Virus record (IMG/VR): IMGVR_UViG_3300010885_012682 | Location: 1-34,879 of that record | DNA from: a virus | DNA length: 34,879 nucleotides | Reading direction: 5' to 3' (one strand) | In this document: piece after piece, positions 7,145-16,019 of the stretch | How the letters are laid out: the number at the start of each line of letters is the position of its first letter | How positions within the stretch are numbered: position 1 is the stretch's first letter | The notes under the pieces: model-generated | Seen by the model: the letters and a program-made list of their open reading frames with translations, nothing else | Database searches by the model: none | What the model was told of the DNA's origin: nothing | Program-made: the position numbers and the translations under genes

Positions 7145-7313
7145 GGAAGCTGGCTTGCCCCTTCCTCAATTCTCCGAGGATGAGTTCCTGAACTACTGCG
7201 TCGCAGAGGCGTTGATGTTCCGCGCCCGGCGCGAGGAGCAGGAGGCCGAGAAGCGCAGGGAGATCGAGGAGTGGAAGAGCAAGCCTGTCGGTAGCGGGAT
7301 CGGCGGCGGCTGA
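7095..7313 (+). CDS. Tail assembly chaperone, downstream frame (T-like, by frameshift)
   Basis: The frame overlaps the end of the upstream chaperone and continues with FVASPLAFRVWITCKEAG, PLPQFSEDEFLNYCVAEAL and a charged helix EEQEAEKRREIEEW, the usual T-domain make-up. A fused product via slippage at 7091-7093 would read 6692-7093 then 7095-7310, 206 residues. A separate start at GTG 7104 is possible but has no SD. The stop TGA overlaps the tape measure ATG (TGATG), so ribosomes that shift frame would also be coupled into the tape measure gene. The T part is thought to recruit tail tube protein to the tape measure. Confidence 0.7.
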   Translation, partial: VDFVASPLAFRVWITCKEAGLPLPQFSEDEFLNYCVAEALMFRARREEQEAEKRREIEEWKSKPVGSGIGGG

Positions 7314-10300
7314 TGGCTCGGAAGATTGCCGAAGTCAGCGTCGTCGCTGATCTCGATACCCGCAAGTACAACGCAGAACTCAAGGCGCTCACGGCCAAGA
7401 CGATTGCGGAGCTGGACGCGATCGGCCGTGAAAAGGTCAAGGTCAACATTGACATTGAGAAGAACGACCTCGACCGCGAGATTGTTCGCGTAAAGAAGCA
7501 GCTCAACGAACTCAGCAAAATCAAGAAGGGCGAAGACGGCTACCAGCAGGCCAAGGCCAACGCCAAGCAGTTCGAGAGGTACCTCAAGGATCTCCAGATC
7601 CAGATGCTGGAGAACCGCCAAGCCGCCAAGGAGCTTGGCCTTGCCTTCAAGATCCTCGGCATCTCCGAGAAGGAGCACGCCGATCAAGTCAAGCGGCTGC
7701 AGAGCGCGGTCGTCGGGAAAACACAAGTCCTCCGCGACTCGACCGACGCTCACGGAGACCACGCGGAAGTCGTACTCAGCGACTCTCGTGCGATGCGGAG
7801 TTACCAGATGGCCCTCAGGGGCGCTGAGTTTGCGATGGCCAAGCTCGGCAACGAGCAGACCAAGTTCAACAAGGTCTGGTCGTTCTTCACCAACTCCAAG
7901 ACTCCGATAGACACACTTAAGAAACTCGGCCGCGAGGGGGTGAGGCTCGGCCCATTCAACGCGACGATCAAGGGACTCATCAGTGCGTTCACTTTTCTAG
8001 GGCCAATCGTTCAAGGCACGGCTCTCTCGCTTCTCTCCTTTGTCGGCGTAGCCGCTGGCGCGGCAGCCGGGCTTGGTGCCCTCGCTGTCGGGGCGCTCGG
8101 CGGACTCGGTCAGGGCTTCCTCGGAATCCGCATGGCGATGATCCCGGTGATCAACGACTTCAAGGTTCTCAAGCAGACCGGCGACGCCTACAACAAGGCC
8201 GTCATGAAGTACGGCGAAGGGTCGAAGCAGGCCAAGAAGGCCCAAGAGCAGATGAACACTGCGATGAAGTCGGCCTCCCCGCTGGCTCGTCAGGCCGCTC
8301 AGTCGCTGCAGGAGGCTCAGCTGGTCTTCGCCAAGCTGACCTCTCCGACTCGCAACTCGATCTCGCTGATCCTGACGGACGCGATGCGGACCATGAAGCA
8401 GATGGCTCCCTCTTTCGCCGAGAACACAAACGCCTTCTCCGGCGGCCTCCAGCGCGGGGTCAGCGGATTCATGAGCCAGATGCGGGCCGACTCCTCCCAG
8501 CGAAACGGTGGCGCTTTCGGGACCATGTTCCGAAACGCAGCCTCAGCGATCCAGCCGCTCGTCACAGGGATTGGGAACATCACAATGGCGCTGGCCCGGA
8601 TTGGCGCGTCCGCTTCCCGGCACCTCAACCCGCTGGTCAACACCTTCAAGCGATGGAGCGAAGGCGTCCTCAGCGCCACCGGAAACACCAGTTCGCTGAA
8701 CCGCCGGGTCGACTCGCTGATGGGCGACCTCAAGTCGGTCGGCAGACTGTTCCTCGAAGCCGGGCGCTGGGCTAAGAGCTTCTTCGGAGCCTCACGCGAA
8801 GCCGGGCGCTCCCTCACCGACAGCCTGACCGCGACCTTCCGCCAGTGGAACGCCTCGATCAGTGACGGCAGCGGCCGAGAAGAACTCTCAACGTGGTTTA
8901 TGAGAGCGGCTGACCTTGTCAGTAATTTGGTCAACACCTTTAGGCCTCTAGCTTCCGCCACTGCCACATGGGCCGAGGCTCTGACCCCGGTCACATCGAC
9001 TATTTTTGCTGTCACCACGGAGATTGCCAAGCTGGTCGGTTGGATGGCCAAGCTGCCGGTGGTCAGTCAGTTCTTCCAGATCTTCGCTGCCGGTGCTGGC
9101 GTCCTCTTCGCAGTGAACATCGCTGCGACGATGTTGTTCGGCACGTTCACTCGGACAGCCGGAGTCATGGCGATGGGTGCGGTCAAGCTGATGGCGTGGG
9201 TCAACACGAGTGTGCTCGTGACCAGCGCCCTGACCGCGTTGGAGGCTGTCGCCCCCCGCGTCGCGGCCGCGCTTCTGGCGCTCGGCACCAGCGCCTCGCT
9301 TGCGCTCGGGGTCTTCGGGCTTCTCGCAGTGGCGGCAGCCGCCTTGGCCTACGGGATTTCTCGCATTGACTGGAGCGGCGGCATGGACCGTCTCCGCAAG
9401 CAGGCCGAGGATCTTGACAAGGCGCTGGAGAAGTCTAAGCAGCGGGCTGTTGACCTAAAGACGGCGATGAGTAGCGCGTTTGACAGGAAGTACATGGCTG
9501 CTGCAAATCTGGAGGGGGCTAAGGATCGACTGGCCCAGACCACTCCGGGCACTAAGGAACATGAGCAAGCTGTTCGAGACGTGCGGGCGGCCTACCGTGA
9601 TCTCGGAATCGCAACTAAGGAAGCGGCAAAGTCAGTCAAGGATCTGAACGACGAGTACGGTCAGAAAGGCCAGCTTGGAAACGCCTTGGAGAAGATCCGC
9701 AACATCTCGGACCAGCTCCGAACAGGCTTCTCTCTAGATTCCATGCCATACCTAAAGGGTGGTCCTCTTGAGAAGCTCGCTAAGGATCTCGACAACATCA
9801 CCGGCTTAGAGAACCCCAAGCGGCTTAGAGAACTCGCCGCAGCGGCTCGCGAAGTAGCCAACGACACCAGCAATAGTAAGACGACCAGAAATGAGTTTGG
9901 CGAGCAGGCTCGTCTCATAGACCAGCTGATAGCGCAGTACGACCGGCTCAAGGTAGCCAAGCAGAATCAAGCAGCCGTTCCGATCCTTGCAGCCAGAGCA
10001 GACGCCGGTATGGGCATCGACGACACTTCGATGCAGAACGCTCTCGGCAAGCTGGCGAACAAGAACAAGAACTACAAGCTGGCTGTTGGCATCGCGCTCA
10101 ACATTCAGGATCAGGGCCAAGTCGCACGAGTTGCTGAGACAGCTCGTCAAGCACTTGAAGCCGGGATCAACGCAAAGAAGATTCAAGCGATCATCGACGC
10201 GAACCCGGACAACGCCAAGAAGATCATCCAGCAGATCCTCAATATAAGAATCCCAGACAAGGGCTTCTCGATTCGGGCCTACACCAACGCCATTGGAGTC

Positions 10301-11413
10301 GTCAACGATGTCCTCGGTAGCCTGTCACAGCTGGCAGGCCGTGTGTTCAGCTTCGGAATCAAGGGCAACGCCGAGGGTGGCGTCATCAACGCCGCGTCCG
10401 GTTACAAGGTCGGCACCGCAGGCCTCAACGCTGGCCGTCGCCCAATGCGGAACGGCAAGCTTGGCGGGCGTATCAACGAGCCGACGTTGCTGGTCGGCGA
10501 GGAGAACCGCACCGAATACGTCATCGCCACCAACCCAGCCTACCGGGCGCAGAACAAGCGCTACCTCGCTGCGGCCGCGTCCGATCTGGGGATGACGGTC
10601 GTCGAGTCTGCTGCCTCCGGTCGCGCTCACAACTACCGCCGAGCGATCTTCAACACGAGCGAGATCGAGAGCAACATCAAGTCCGGCAAGACTCGCGCCA
10701 AGTCTCTCGTCAATAAGATCAAGGGGATCAAGGACAACGGAGTAACCAAGTCGGAGCGAGCGAAGCTGGGCCGGGCCGAGGCAGAGCTTAGAACTCTCAG
10801 GAGTCGACTTCGCACCGGCGACCTCTCAAAGGGAACGCTTCGACTCAGCCGCCGCTTGCAGACTTGGGAGGCTCAGGCTGACGCTTTCTCGGCAAGGATG
10901 GACCTCGCTGACGCTCAAGGAAACAGCAAGTCGTTCGAGCGTGCTCGTAAGGGGCGCGACGGAGTCCTTCACAAGCTGCTCTCTGCTTACCGTAGAGCGC
11001 TGCCGGGAGCGTCGCCTCTGGCCAAGGCCAAGCTGAGCAAGGCTATCGACGACTACCAGCGCGAGATCCTCAGCAACCGCACGAAGTCGATGAGCGACGC
11101 CAGCGGCCTGCAGGCTGCTGAGTCCGCTAAGCAGAACGCCCTGATAACCGACCTCCGCAATCAGGCGGCGATCGGTCAGGCCTACGGTCTCGCCGCCGGG
11201 AGTATGTTCGGCGACAGCTTCGGCGGCGTTGTAGCCTCTGGTGGCTCAAGAATGTCCCGCAAGGGCGCTGCTGGCTCCGGCGATTCACCGACGATCGTGA
11301 TCAACACCCTGCACCCCGGCGACCCCGACACTCTCATGGCGATCGGGCAGGCTGCTACCAGTGGCTTTGATCTGCAGGGCGGCGTGACGACTCCTAGAAT
11401 AACGGTTGGCTAA
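7313..11413 (+). CDS. Tape measure protein
   Basis: 1366 residues, by far the longest gene, start overlapping the previous TGA. It sets tail length and helps DNA ejection. The N-terminal 120 residues are coiled coil (IEKNDLDREIVRVKKQLNEL). Hydrophobic blocks lie at about residues 222-285 (AAGAAAGLGALAVGALGG) and about 587-690 (FFQIFAAGAGVLFAVNIA, then LALGVFGLLAVAAAALAYG), as in membrane-penetrating tape measure proteins. Long helical stretches follow, then a Gly-rich segment with EPTLLVGEENRTEYVIATNP near residue 1060, a common tape measure ending motif, and a helical tail. At about 3 bases of helix rise per residue the length suggests a tail near 200 nm (1.5 A per residue; inference). Confidence 0.95.
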   Translation: MARKIAEVSVVADLDTRKYNAELKALTAKTIAELDAIGREKVKVNIDIEKNDLDREIVRVKKQLNELSKIKKGEDGYQQAKANAKQFERYLKDLQIQMLENRQAAKELGLAFKILGISEKEHADQVKRLQSAVVGKTQVLRDSTDAHGDHAEVVLSDSRAMRSYQMALRGAEFAMAKLGNEQTKFNKVWSFFTNSKTPIDTLKKLGREGVRLGPFNATIKGLISAFTFLGPIVQGTALSLLSFVGVAAGAAAGLGALAVGALGGLGQGFLGIRMAMIPVINDFKVLKQTGDAYNKAVMKYGEGSKQAKKAQEQMNTAMKSASPLARQAAQSLQEAQLVFAKLTSPTRNSISLILTDAMRTMKQMAPSFAENTNAFSGGLQRGVSGFMSQMRADSSQRNGGAFGTMFRNAASAIQPLVTGIGNITMALARIGASASRHLNPLVNTFKRWSEGVLSATGNTSSLNRRVDSLMGDLKSVGRLFLEAGRWAKSFFGASREAGRSLTDSLTATFRQWNASISDGSGREELSTWFMRAADLVSNLVNTFRPLASATATWAEALTPVTSTIFAVTTEIAKLVGWMAKLPVVSQFFQIFAAGAGVLFAVNIAATMLFGTFTRTAGVMAMGAVKLMAWVNTSVLVTSALTALEAVAPRVAAALLALGTSASLALGVFGLLAVAAAALAYGISRIDWSGGMDRLRKQAEDLDKALEKSKQRAVDLKTAMSSAFDRKYMAAANLEGAKDRLAQTTPGTKEHEQAVRDVRAAYRDLGIATKEAAKSVKDLNDEYGQKGQLGNALEKIRNISDQLRTGFSLDSMPYLKGGPLEKLAKDLDNITGLENPKRLRELAAAAREVANDTSNSKTTRNEFGEQARLIDQLIAQYDRLKVAKQNQAAVPILAARADAGMGIDDTSMQNALGKLANKNKNYKLAVGIALNIQDQGQVARVAETARQALEAGINAKKIQAIIDANPDNAKKIIQQILNIRIPDKGFSIRAYTNAIGVVNDVLGSLSQLAGRVFSFGIKGNAEGGVINAASGYKVGTAGLNAGRRPMRNGKLGGRINEPTLLVGEENRTEYVIATNPAYRAQNKRYLAAAASDLGMTVVESAASGRAHNYRRAIFNTSEIESNIKSGKTRAKSLVNKIKGIKDNGVTKSERAKLGRAEAELRTLRSRLRTGDLSKGTLRLSRRLQTWEAQADAFSARMDLADAQGNSKSFERARKGRDGVLHKLLSAYRRALPGASPLAKAKLSKAIDDYQREILSNRTKSMSDASGLQAAESAKQNALITDLRNQAAIGQAYGLAAGSMFGDSFGGVVASGGSRMSRKGAAGSGDSPTIVINTLHPGDPDTLMAIGQAATSGFDLQGGVTTPRITVG

Positions 11414-12897
11414 TGGCTGACACATTTCAGATAGGGGTCATGAACTCCGGCCGCACCGACCTCGGGACGGTGAAGATCGACCTCAACTCGACCAGCTCTG
11501 GTTTTCAGATCGTCCGCGACACCTTCAAGATCCAAGCCCCCGAGCGCCAAGCTCAGTTCTCGCAGACCTCGCGGCGCTACGGCGGGGCTAACCAGACCTC
11601 TGAGACGCACGGCAACGGGGCTGTGGGCGCGAGCTTCTTCGTCAGCGGCTCCTCGGCCGATGCCGCGATCGTCAGGTGGGAGACGCTGCTCTCGGCGCTG
11701 GAGGACACACACGAGGCCGACTACTTCCTCAAGTGGCAGCCCGAAGGCGCGACCCGCCCGGTCTTCTATCAGATCCGGGGCGCCGCCGGTTGGGAAGCCC
11801 AGTACCGCCCGCTTGAGTTCTCGCAGACTAAGACCCTCGTCTTCGATGTGAACTGGCCTGTCGCTCCGCTGGCTCGCGGTGCGGCGATCACATTCTCGAC
11901 TGCGGCGGCTTGGTACCCGTCTACCGTCGCTGTTCCCGCCGCCAGTGGCTACTCAGTTGGTGTGCCCGGCAGCGCCCCGGCCCTGCTCGATCTCTCAGTC
12001 GCTCAGACCGGCTCCGGCTCGGACTTCTTCATGGTCGGCTGGACGCAGAAGCCGACTCTGTCGGCCAACGCCTCGACCAATGTGCCGTTCGGGGCGATCA
12101 CGTTAACGACGAACGGCAGCACCGCCAATACCGGGGTTACCGCTACTAACTACACCTACAGAACCGGGAGCACGCCAAGCATCAACCGAGTAGGGATCAC
12201 CAGCCCCACTGCTGGCATCACATATACCCTCGATGTAGCAATCGACCCATCGACGATGATCCGGGATGACTTCACCCGCAGCGAAATCCAGCTTGAAGTC
12301 TGGGGCAGGGTTTACGTCAACACCCTCCACCGCGCTACGGTCATCACTTCGCTGGAGCCGGTCAGCGCCTCGTCTGGCGGCGCTTCGTCGCGGTACACAA
12401 CTGAGTTCGGGGCTACCGGCAAGCTGCTCGCGTACCCAGCGTCGGGGTCTGGCTGGTACTTCTACAGGCTCGGGACGCTACCGGCGGTGGTCGACGTCAA
12501 CAACCGATCCAGCTACAAGGTTCGCCTAGCCACGACCTTTGCCAACACAACTACCTCGACAGAGTTCGCAATCGACTACCTCGCAATCGTGCCAGCCAAG
12601 CAGCGTGCTCTGACGCCAACAGGCCGTGCCCCCGACAGCAGCTACCCCAGCTTCATCAACTCGACCGGCAGCACGACCAAGACGATCCGCAACGATCTGA
12701 GCGGCTGGCTCGGGACTACGCCCTACCCAGATTCGGGCCTCGGCGGTCAGGTGCTGGAGATCCCACCGGGCGACGTCAACCTGTTCATCAAGGCAACTCT
12801 CGGCGTGCCGGACGTCACTGACATCGCGGATGATTCGCAGAACCTCACCCTCACCGGCACGATCATCCCGCGCTACTTCCTCGCTAGGGGAAGCTGA
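11413..12897 (+). CDS. Distal tail protein / minor tail protein
   Basis: 494 residues, start coupled to the tape measure stop (TAATG), end coupled to the next gene (TGATG). The first gene after the tape measure is normally the distal tail (Dit) protein. Residues 1-165 have the Dit-like beta pattern (FQIVRDTFKIQAPERQAQ, then a FFVSGSSADAAIVRWETLL loop and FDVNWPVAPL). The remainder is Thr/Ser/Gly-rich beta sandwich (EFAIDYLAIVPAK, then PPGDVNLFIKATLG), perhaps a receptor- or glycan-binding extension. It forms the ring at the tail tip on which the hub assembles. Confidence 0.78.
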   Translation: MADTFQIGVMNSGRTDLGTVKIDLNSTSSGFQIVRDTFKIQAPERQAQFSQTSRRYGGANQTSETHGNGAVGASFFVSGSSADAAIVRWETLLSALEDTHEADYFLKWQPEGATRPVFYQIRGAAGWEAQYRPLEFSQTKTLVFDVNWPVAPLARGAAITFSTAAAWYPSTVAVPAASGYSVGVPGSAPALLDLSVAQTGSGSDFFMVGWTQKPTLSANASTNVPFGAITLTTNGSTANTGVTATNYTYRTGSTPSINRVGITSPTAGITYTLDVAIDPSTMIRDDFTRSEIQLEVWGRVYVNTLHRATVITSLEPVSASSGGASSRYTTEFGATGKLLAYPASGSGWYFYRLGTLPAVVDVNNRSSYKVRLATTFANTTTSTEFAIDYLAIVPAKQRALTPTGRAPDSSYPSFINSTGSTTKTIRNDLSGWLGTTPYPDSGLGGQVLEIPPGDVNLFIKATLGVPDVTDIADDSQNLTLTGTIIPRYFLARGS

Positions 12898-15086
12898 TGC
12901 AGACCGCTGACGCGGCCGTTCGCCTCCAGCCGATCTCGGGCCGCTGGGAGACCTGCGGAGTTGACCGTCTGCGAGGAGTAAGCGCCGAAGGCATCAAGCT
13001 CGACGCGAACAACTGGGGGCCAGACACTGCGAGCTTCACGCTCAAGCGCGATCCCGGCGCCCTGTGGCCTGACCTGCTGGCCTTCACCCCGGTCGAGATC
13101 GAGATTGGCGGCGTGCTCGTCTGGGATGGGTTCATCAGCCAGACCCCGACCAGCGACTCGGACGGAGGTTCGGTTAGCGTCCAGTGCAAGGGCTGGCAGT
13201 ACCACCTCGACGACGACAGCTTTGAGCAGGTCTGGGTCGACTCGATGTTCTCAAGTTGGAAGTCGCCGACTGAGTTTCAGGGCGCTCGCCCGAACTACTA
13301 CCGGCCTAACGTCACGGCCGAGGTCGGCGACGGAGCGATCATTCTCGGCTGGGGCAAGGGCATAGAGTCGTGGCAGAACACTTTTGCTGGCGTGATCTAC
13401 GACGCAGGCCCAGAAGCCAAGATCTCAGCCATCACCGCGACTTGGTTGGTCGAAAAGGGCAGCGGGTTTGCTGGGTCTACGAGTGGCGGTTTCCAGATGT
13501 ACGCTCGCGGAGCTTCAAGTGTTTCTGCTCTGGCTCTGACTGGACCATCGCTGAACGCTTTCGGGGCCACTGGCGTCTCGATGGGCGCGGATGGCACCAC
13601 CAAGACGGTCGGCGGGACTTTCTCTACGCCTTGCAGGTATGTGCTGCTAGGACTTCGAAGGGACGATGCTACTGCGGTCGCAACCTCCAATTACATAGCG
13701 AAGGTCACCTCGATCGCGGTCACTGGTAAATCGAGCTACTACACGGCGGCTGCTGGCTCCACTCCTGCGAAGATCACCGGACCCAGCGGCGAGCAGATCG
13801 TAACGGAAGCCCTCACCAAGGCTCCGCTGATCAACGGGTCGCCAAACATTCAGACGGCTTCGCCAGCTTTCAACATCCCGAACTTCTCATCGACTGACGG
13901 CGGCAAGACTCCGAGGGAGTACATCGAGCAGGCGAACTCCTACTACGGGTTCATCGCAAAGGTGAACCCCGGCCGCAGCTTTGTGTTCAAGCCGAAGGCA
14001 TCAGCTCCGACTGTCGCTGTCGGCAGGTGGGGCGGCTCTCGATTCGAGGATGCGTCGTCGAACTCGGCCGAGGAGATCTACAACAAGGTAGTCGTCGAGG
14101 GTACAGGTACTGATGGAGCATCGGTCAGAGTCTCTCGGTATGCGTCCGGGGTTTCCGGGCTGCTGTCGGCTGGCCCCAGTCAGACGGTCCCTCAGAGCCT
14201 CTACAACGGTGACTTCTCGTCAGTGACAACTGGGTCTAACCTCAGTTACTGGGCATCTGACGACGCCACCGCCGCTACCTTCCTGCGGAACGCCTCATCT
14301 CAGGGCGAGTTCAAGATCGTAAACGGCACGAAGGCGGCCTACTCGGCGACCGGGACTGTTCAGAGCGGGTTCGTCTTCAAGAATGGGATCACCTACAACC
14401 TGACTTTTACCGCTGTGACTAACTCAGACCCTTACATAACCTTCGTCCCCGCCTGCAACTTCGGATCGGCGACAGATTACGCCTCTGCCGCAGCCAGCAG
14501 TTACATCGGGCTATCGAACACGGCCACGATTACGGTCAGCTGGTCACCAGCTTCTGATGTGAACACCGCGACTACCCCCGTCACGATCAAGGTTTCGCTC
14601 GACAGCTACCCGATGGAGGTCGGGCTGATTGCGGTCAACGACACGGTGACGATCGACGATATGCTCGTGTCCTACGCGCTCCCGACGCTCGTGGACAAGC
14701 GCGGATTCAGCCGTACCAAGCGGCTGCAGGTCGAGTCGATGGTGACCCCCGCTCTTGCGGCGCAACTGGGCGACAACTACCTCCGATCGCACGCTCAGAC
14801 GCCGCTCAAGGGCAGCATTAGCGTCGACGGCAGGGGCGCCCGCGACTACCTCAGCGGAGCGACGATCCATCCGTCGCAGCTGCTGCTGGAGGTCGGAGAG
14901 CGCATCCACCTCTCGCACCGCATCGACCCCGACACCGGAGCACAGGGCCGCGACGGCGACATCGCCGGAGTCTCCTACGACCACGATCAGCAGAGCGCCG
15001 ACGTCTCGATCGACAGCCAGCGAAACCGCTTTGAGAACTTCATCTCAAGGCTGGCGGTGCTTAGCAGTGTCGGCACTCAGCGCTGA
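12897..15086 (+). CDS. Tail hub / minor tail protein with inserted carbohydrate-binding-like module
   Basis: 729 residues. The N-terminal 100 residues (NWGPDTASFTLKRDPG, VEIEIGGVLVWDGFI) and the C-terminal part (FSRTKRLQVESMVTPALAA, LEVGERIHLSHRIDPDTG) resemble baseplate hub proteins of the gp27/gp44 type, split by insertions. Residues about 430-585 form a likely jelly-roll (QSLYNGDFSSVTTGSNLSYW, GFVFKNGITYNLTFTAVTN), similar in style to CBM4/9-like modules and to the C-terminus of the SGNH protein at the left edge. Role: tail tip and host surface contact. The stop TGA forms part of the endolysin promoter motif. Confidence 0.75.
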   Translation: MQTADAAVRLQPISGRWETCGVDRLRGVSAEGIKLDANNWGPDTASFTLKRDPGALWPDLLAFTPVEIEIGGVLVWDGFISQTPTSDSDGGSVSVQCKGWQYHLDDDSFEQVWVDSMFSSWKSPTEFQGARPNYYRPNVTAEVGDGAIILGWGKGIESWQNTFAGVIYDAGPEAKISAITATWLVEKGSGFAGSTSGGFQMYARGASSVSALALTGPSLNAFGATGVSMGADGTTKTVGGTFSTPCRYVLLGLRRDDATAVATSNYIAKVTSIAVTGKSSYYTAAAGSTPAKITGPSGEQIVTEALTKAPLINGSPNIQTASPAFNIPNFSSTDGGKTPREYIEQANSYYGFIAKVNPGRSFVFKPKASAPTVAVGRWGGSRFEDASSNSAEEIYNKVVVEGTGTDGASVRVSRYASGVSGLLSAGPSQTVPQSLYNGDFSSVTTGSNLSYWASDDATAATFLRNASSQGEFKIVNGTKAAYSATGTVQSGFVFKNGITYNLTFTAVTNSDPYITFVPACNFGSATDYASAAASSYIGLSNTATITVSWSPASDVNTATTPVTIKVSLDSYPMEVGLIAVNDTVTIDDMLVSYALPTLVDKRGFSRTKRLQVESMVTPALAAQLGDNYLRSHAQTPLKGSISVDGRGARDYLSGATIHPSQLLLEVGERIHLSHRIDPDTGAQGRDGDIAGVSYDHDQQSADVSIDSQRNRFENFISRLAVLSSVGTQR

Positions 15087-15111
15087 CACAGCCGCGCATA
15101 GTCTTCTATCT
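15083..15111 (+). promoter_or_regulatory. Late promoter candidate, leaderless start of endolysin
   Basis: CTGACACA (15083-15090), 8 nt, TAGTCT (15099-15104), 7 nt, then the ATG at 15112 at the expected +1. It matches the tail tube site at 21 of 32 positions with no gaps. The endolysin start has no SD. The motif overlaps the stop of the hub gene. Confidence 0.6.
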
Positions 15112-15795
15112 ATGACACCACTTCGTGAACAGTTGAAGGCGCATGAGGATCGGGCCAAGCGTGCCCGCTCCAACATCGAGAAGTTCCGTCGACTCGTAAC
15201 TCACAACAAGGCAGTTCTCAAGGCTGAGCAGATCCGCGCCGCTAGGGTCAGGAAGAAGCTCGCTGGCGTGGGCGAGCGCAAGCGTGCTGTCCGCTGGGCG
15301 CTTGACGCTGTCGGCACGGTAGAAAAGCCCGCCTTCTCCAACAAGGGGCCGAGGATTACGAAGTGGCAGGAGATGTCAGGCTACCCCGGAGGCGGGGTTC
15401 CTTGGTGCCAGTGCTTCGTCAACGTCTCGGCGTGGTTCGGGATGAAGGCCCGCACCGAGCTTGACTGCGGCAACATCGGTGGCTACACAGTCTCAGTTGT
15501 CGATCGGGCGAAGCGCCTCTCACCGATCGGCGGGGTCACCGGCTGGAAGTCCTGCCGCCTGTCTGAGTGTCAGCCGGGCGACTGGGTGTACTTCAAGTTC
15601 TCCCCCGGTGGCGACTCTGTCCAGCACGTCGGCGTGTTCCTTGAGTACAACCGGGCAGCCGGGACAGTCAAGTGTGTGGAGGGTAATACCAGCCCCGGCA
15701 ACGGGGGAAGTCAAGACAACGGCGGCGGCGCATTTATCCGCACGCGCCCGACCTCGGTTGTCGCAACCTGCGTAAAGGTGCCATTCAAGTCATGA
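15112..15795 (+). CDS. Endolysin with C-terminal CHAP-like amidase/peptidase domain
   Basis: 227 residues; the frame is open upstream but the ATG at 15112, placed right after the promoter-like motif, is the sensible start. Residues 1-57 are a basic coiled coil (REQLKAHEDRAKRARSNIEK). Residues 60-225 match a CHAP (cysteine/histidine amidohydrolase) fold: VPWCQCFVNVSAW with Cys99 as likely nucleophile, QHVGVFLEY with His172, and CVEGNTSP with Glu190/Asn192. It would cut peptidoglycan cross-links or the stem amide at lysis. It overlaps the holin start (ATGA). The basic N-terminus may serve wall targeting. Confidence 0.85.
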   Translation: MTPLREQLKAHEDRAKRARSNIEKFRRLVTHNKAVLKAEQIRAARVRKKLAGVGERKRAVRWALDAVGTVEKPAFSNKGPRITKWQEMSGYPGGGVPWCQCFVNVSAWFGMKARTELDCGNIGGYTVSVVDRAKRLSPIGGVTGWKSCRLSECQPGDWVYFKFSPGGDSVQHVGVFLEYNRAAGTVKCVEGNTSPGNGGSQDNGGGAFIRTRPTSVVATCVKVPFKS

Positions 15796-15968
15796 GCCAG
15801 AACACAGTCACTTACATCAAGTCGGCGATCCTCGCGGTCGTCAATGTCGCGATCGTCTACGGCGTCGTGGCCAAGGACGAGGCGGACGCCCTCGGCGCTG
15901 CTGGGGTCGCGGTCGTCACGGCCGTCGCCGGGATCTTGGTCGACAGCCGCACTAAGCGTCAGGACTGA
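15792..15968 (+). CDS. Holin, two transmembrane helices
   Basis: 58 residues; its ATG overlaps the endolysin stop (ATGA). Two hydrophobic segments, residues 11-26 (SAILAVVNVAIVYGVV) and 34-50 (LGAAGVAVVTAVAGILV), are separated by an acidic turn (KDEADA), and the tail is charged (DSRTKRQD). This is the class II holin layout, and the position right after an endolysin fits. It would permeabilise the membrane to release endolysin. It is the last gene of the rightward arm. Confidence 0.85.
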   Translation: MSQNTVTYIKSAILAVVNVAIVYGVVAKDEADALGAAGVAVVTAVAGILVDSRTKRQD

Positions 15969-15976
15969 GGCAGTGT

Positions 15977-16000
15977 GGCCCTTACCGGGCCTTCTGCTTC
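15977..16000 (+). terminator. Small terminator between convergent arms
   Basis: GGCCC (15977-15981) pairs with GGGCC (15987-15991) around TTACC, followed by TTCTGCTT. The stem is short (5 bp), but the location 8 nt after the holin stop and 29 nt before the convergent TerL stop makes a terminator likely. It may work in both directions. Confidence 0.5.
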
Positions 16001-16019
16001 ACAACTGAGGCGCTACCGG

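Noticed and set aside
10321-10345. CTGTCACA copy inside the tape measure gene
   Set aside because: No TAGNNT box at the right spacing and no gene start nearby; likely chance.
11416-11445. CTGACACA copy at the start of the distal tail gene
   Set aside because: The TAG is one base out of register and the next ATG is internal to a well-coupled gene; coincidence is more likely.
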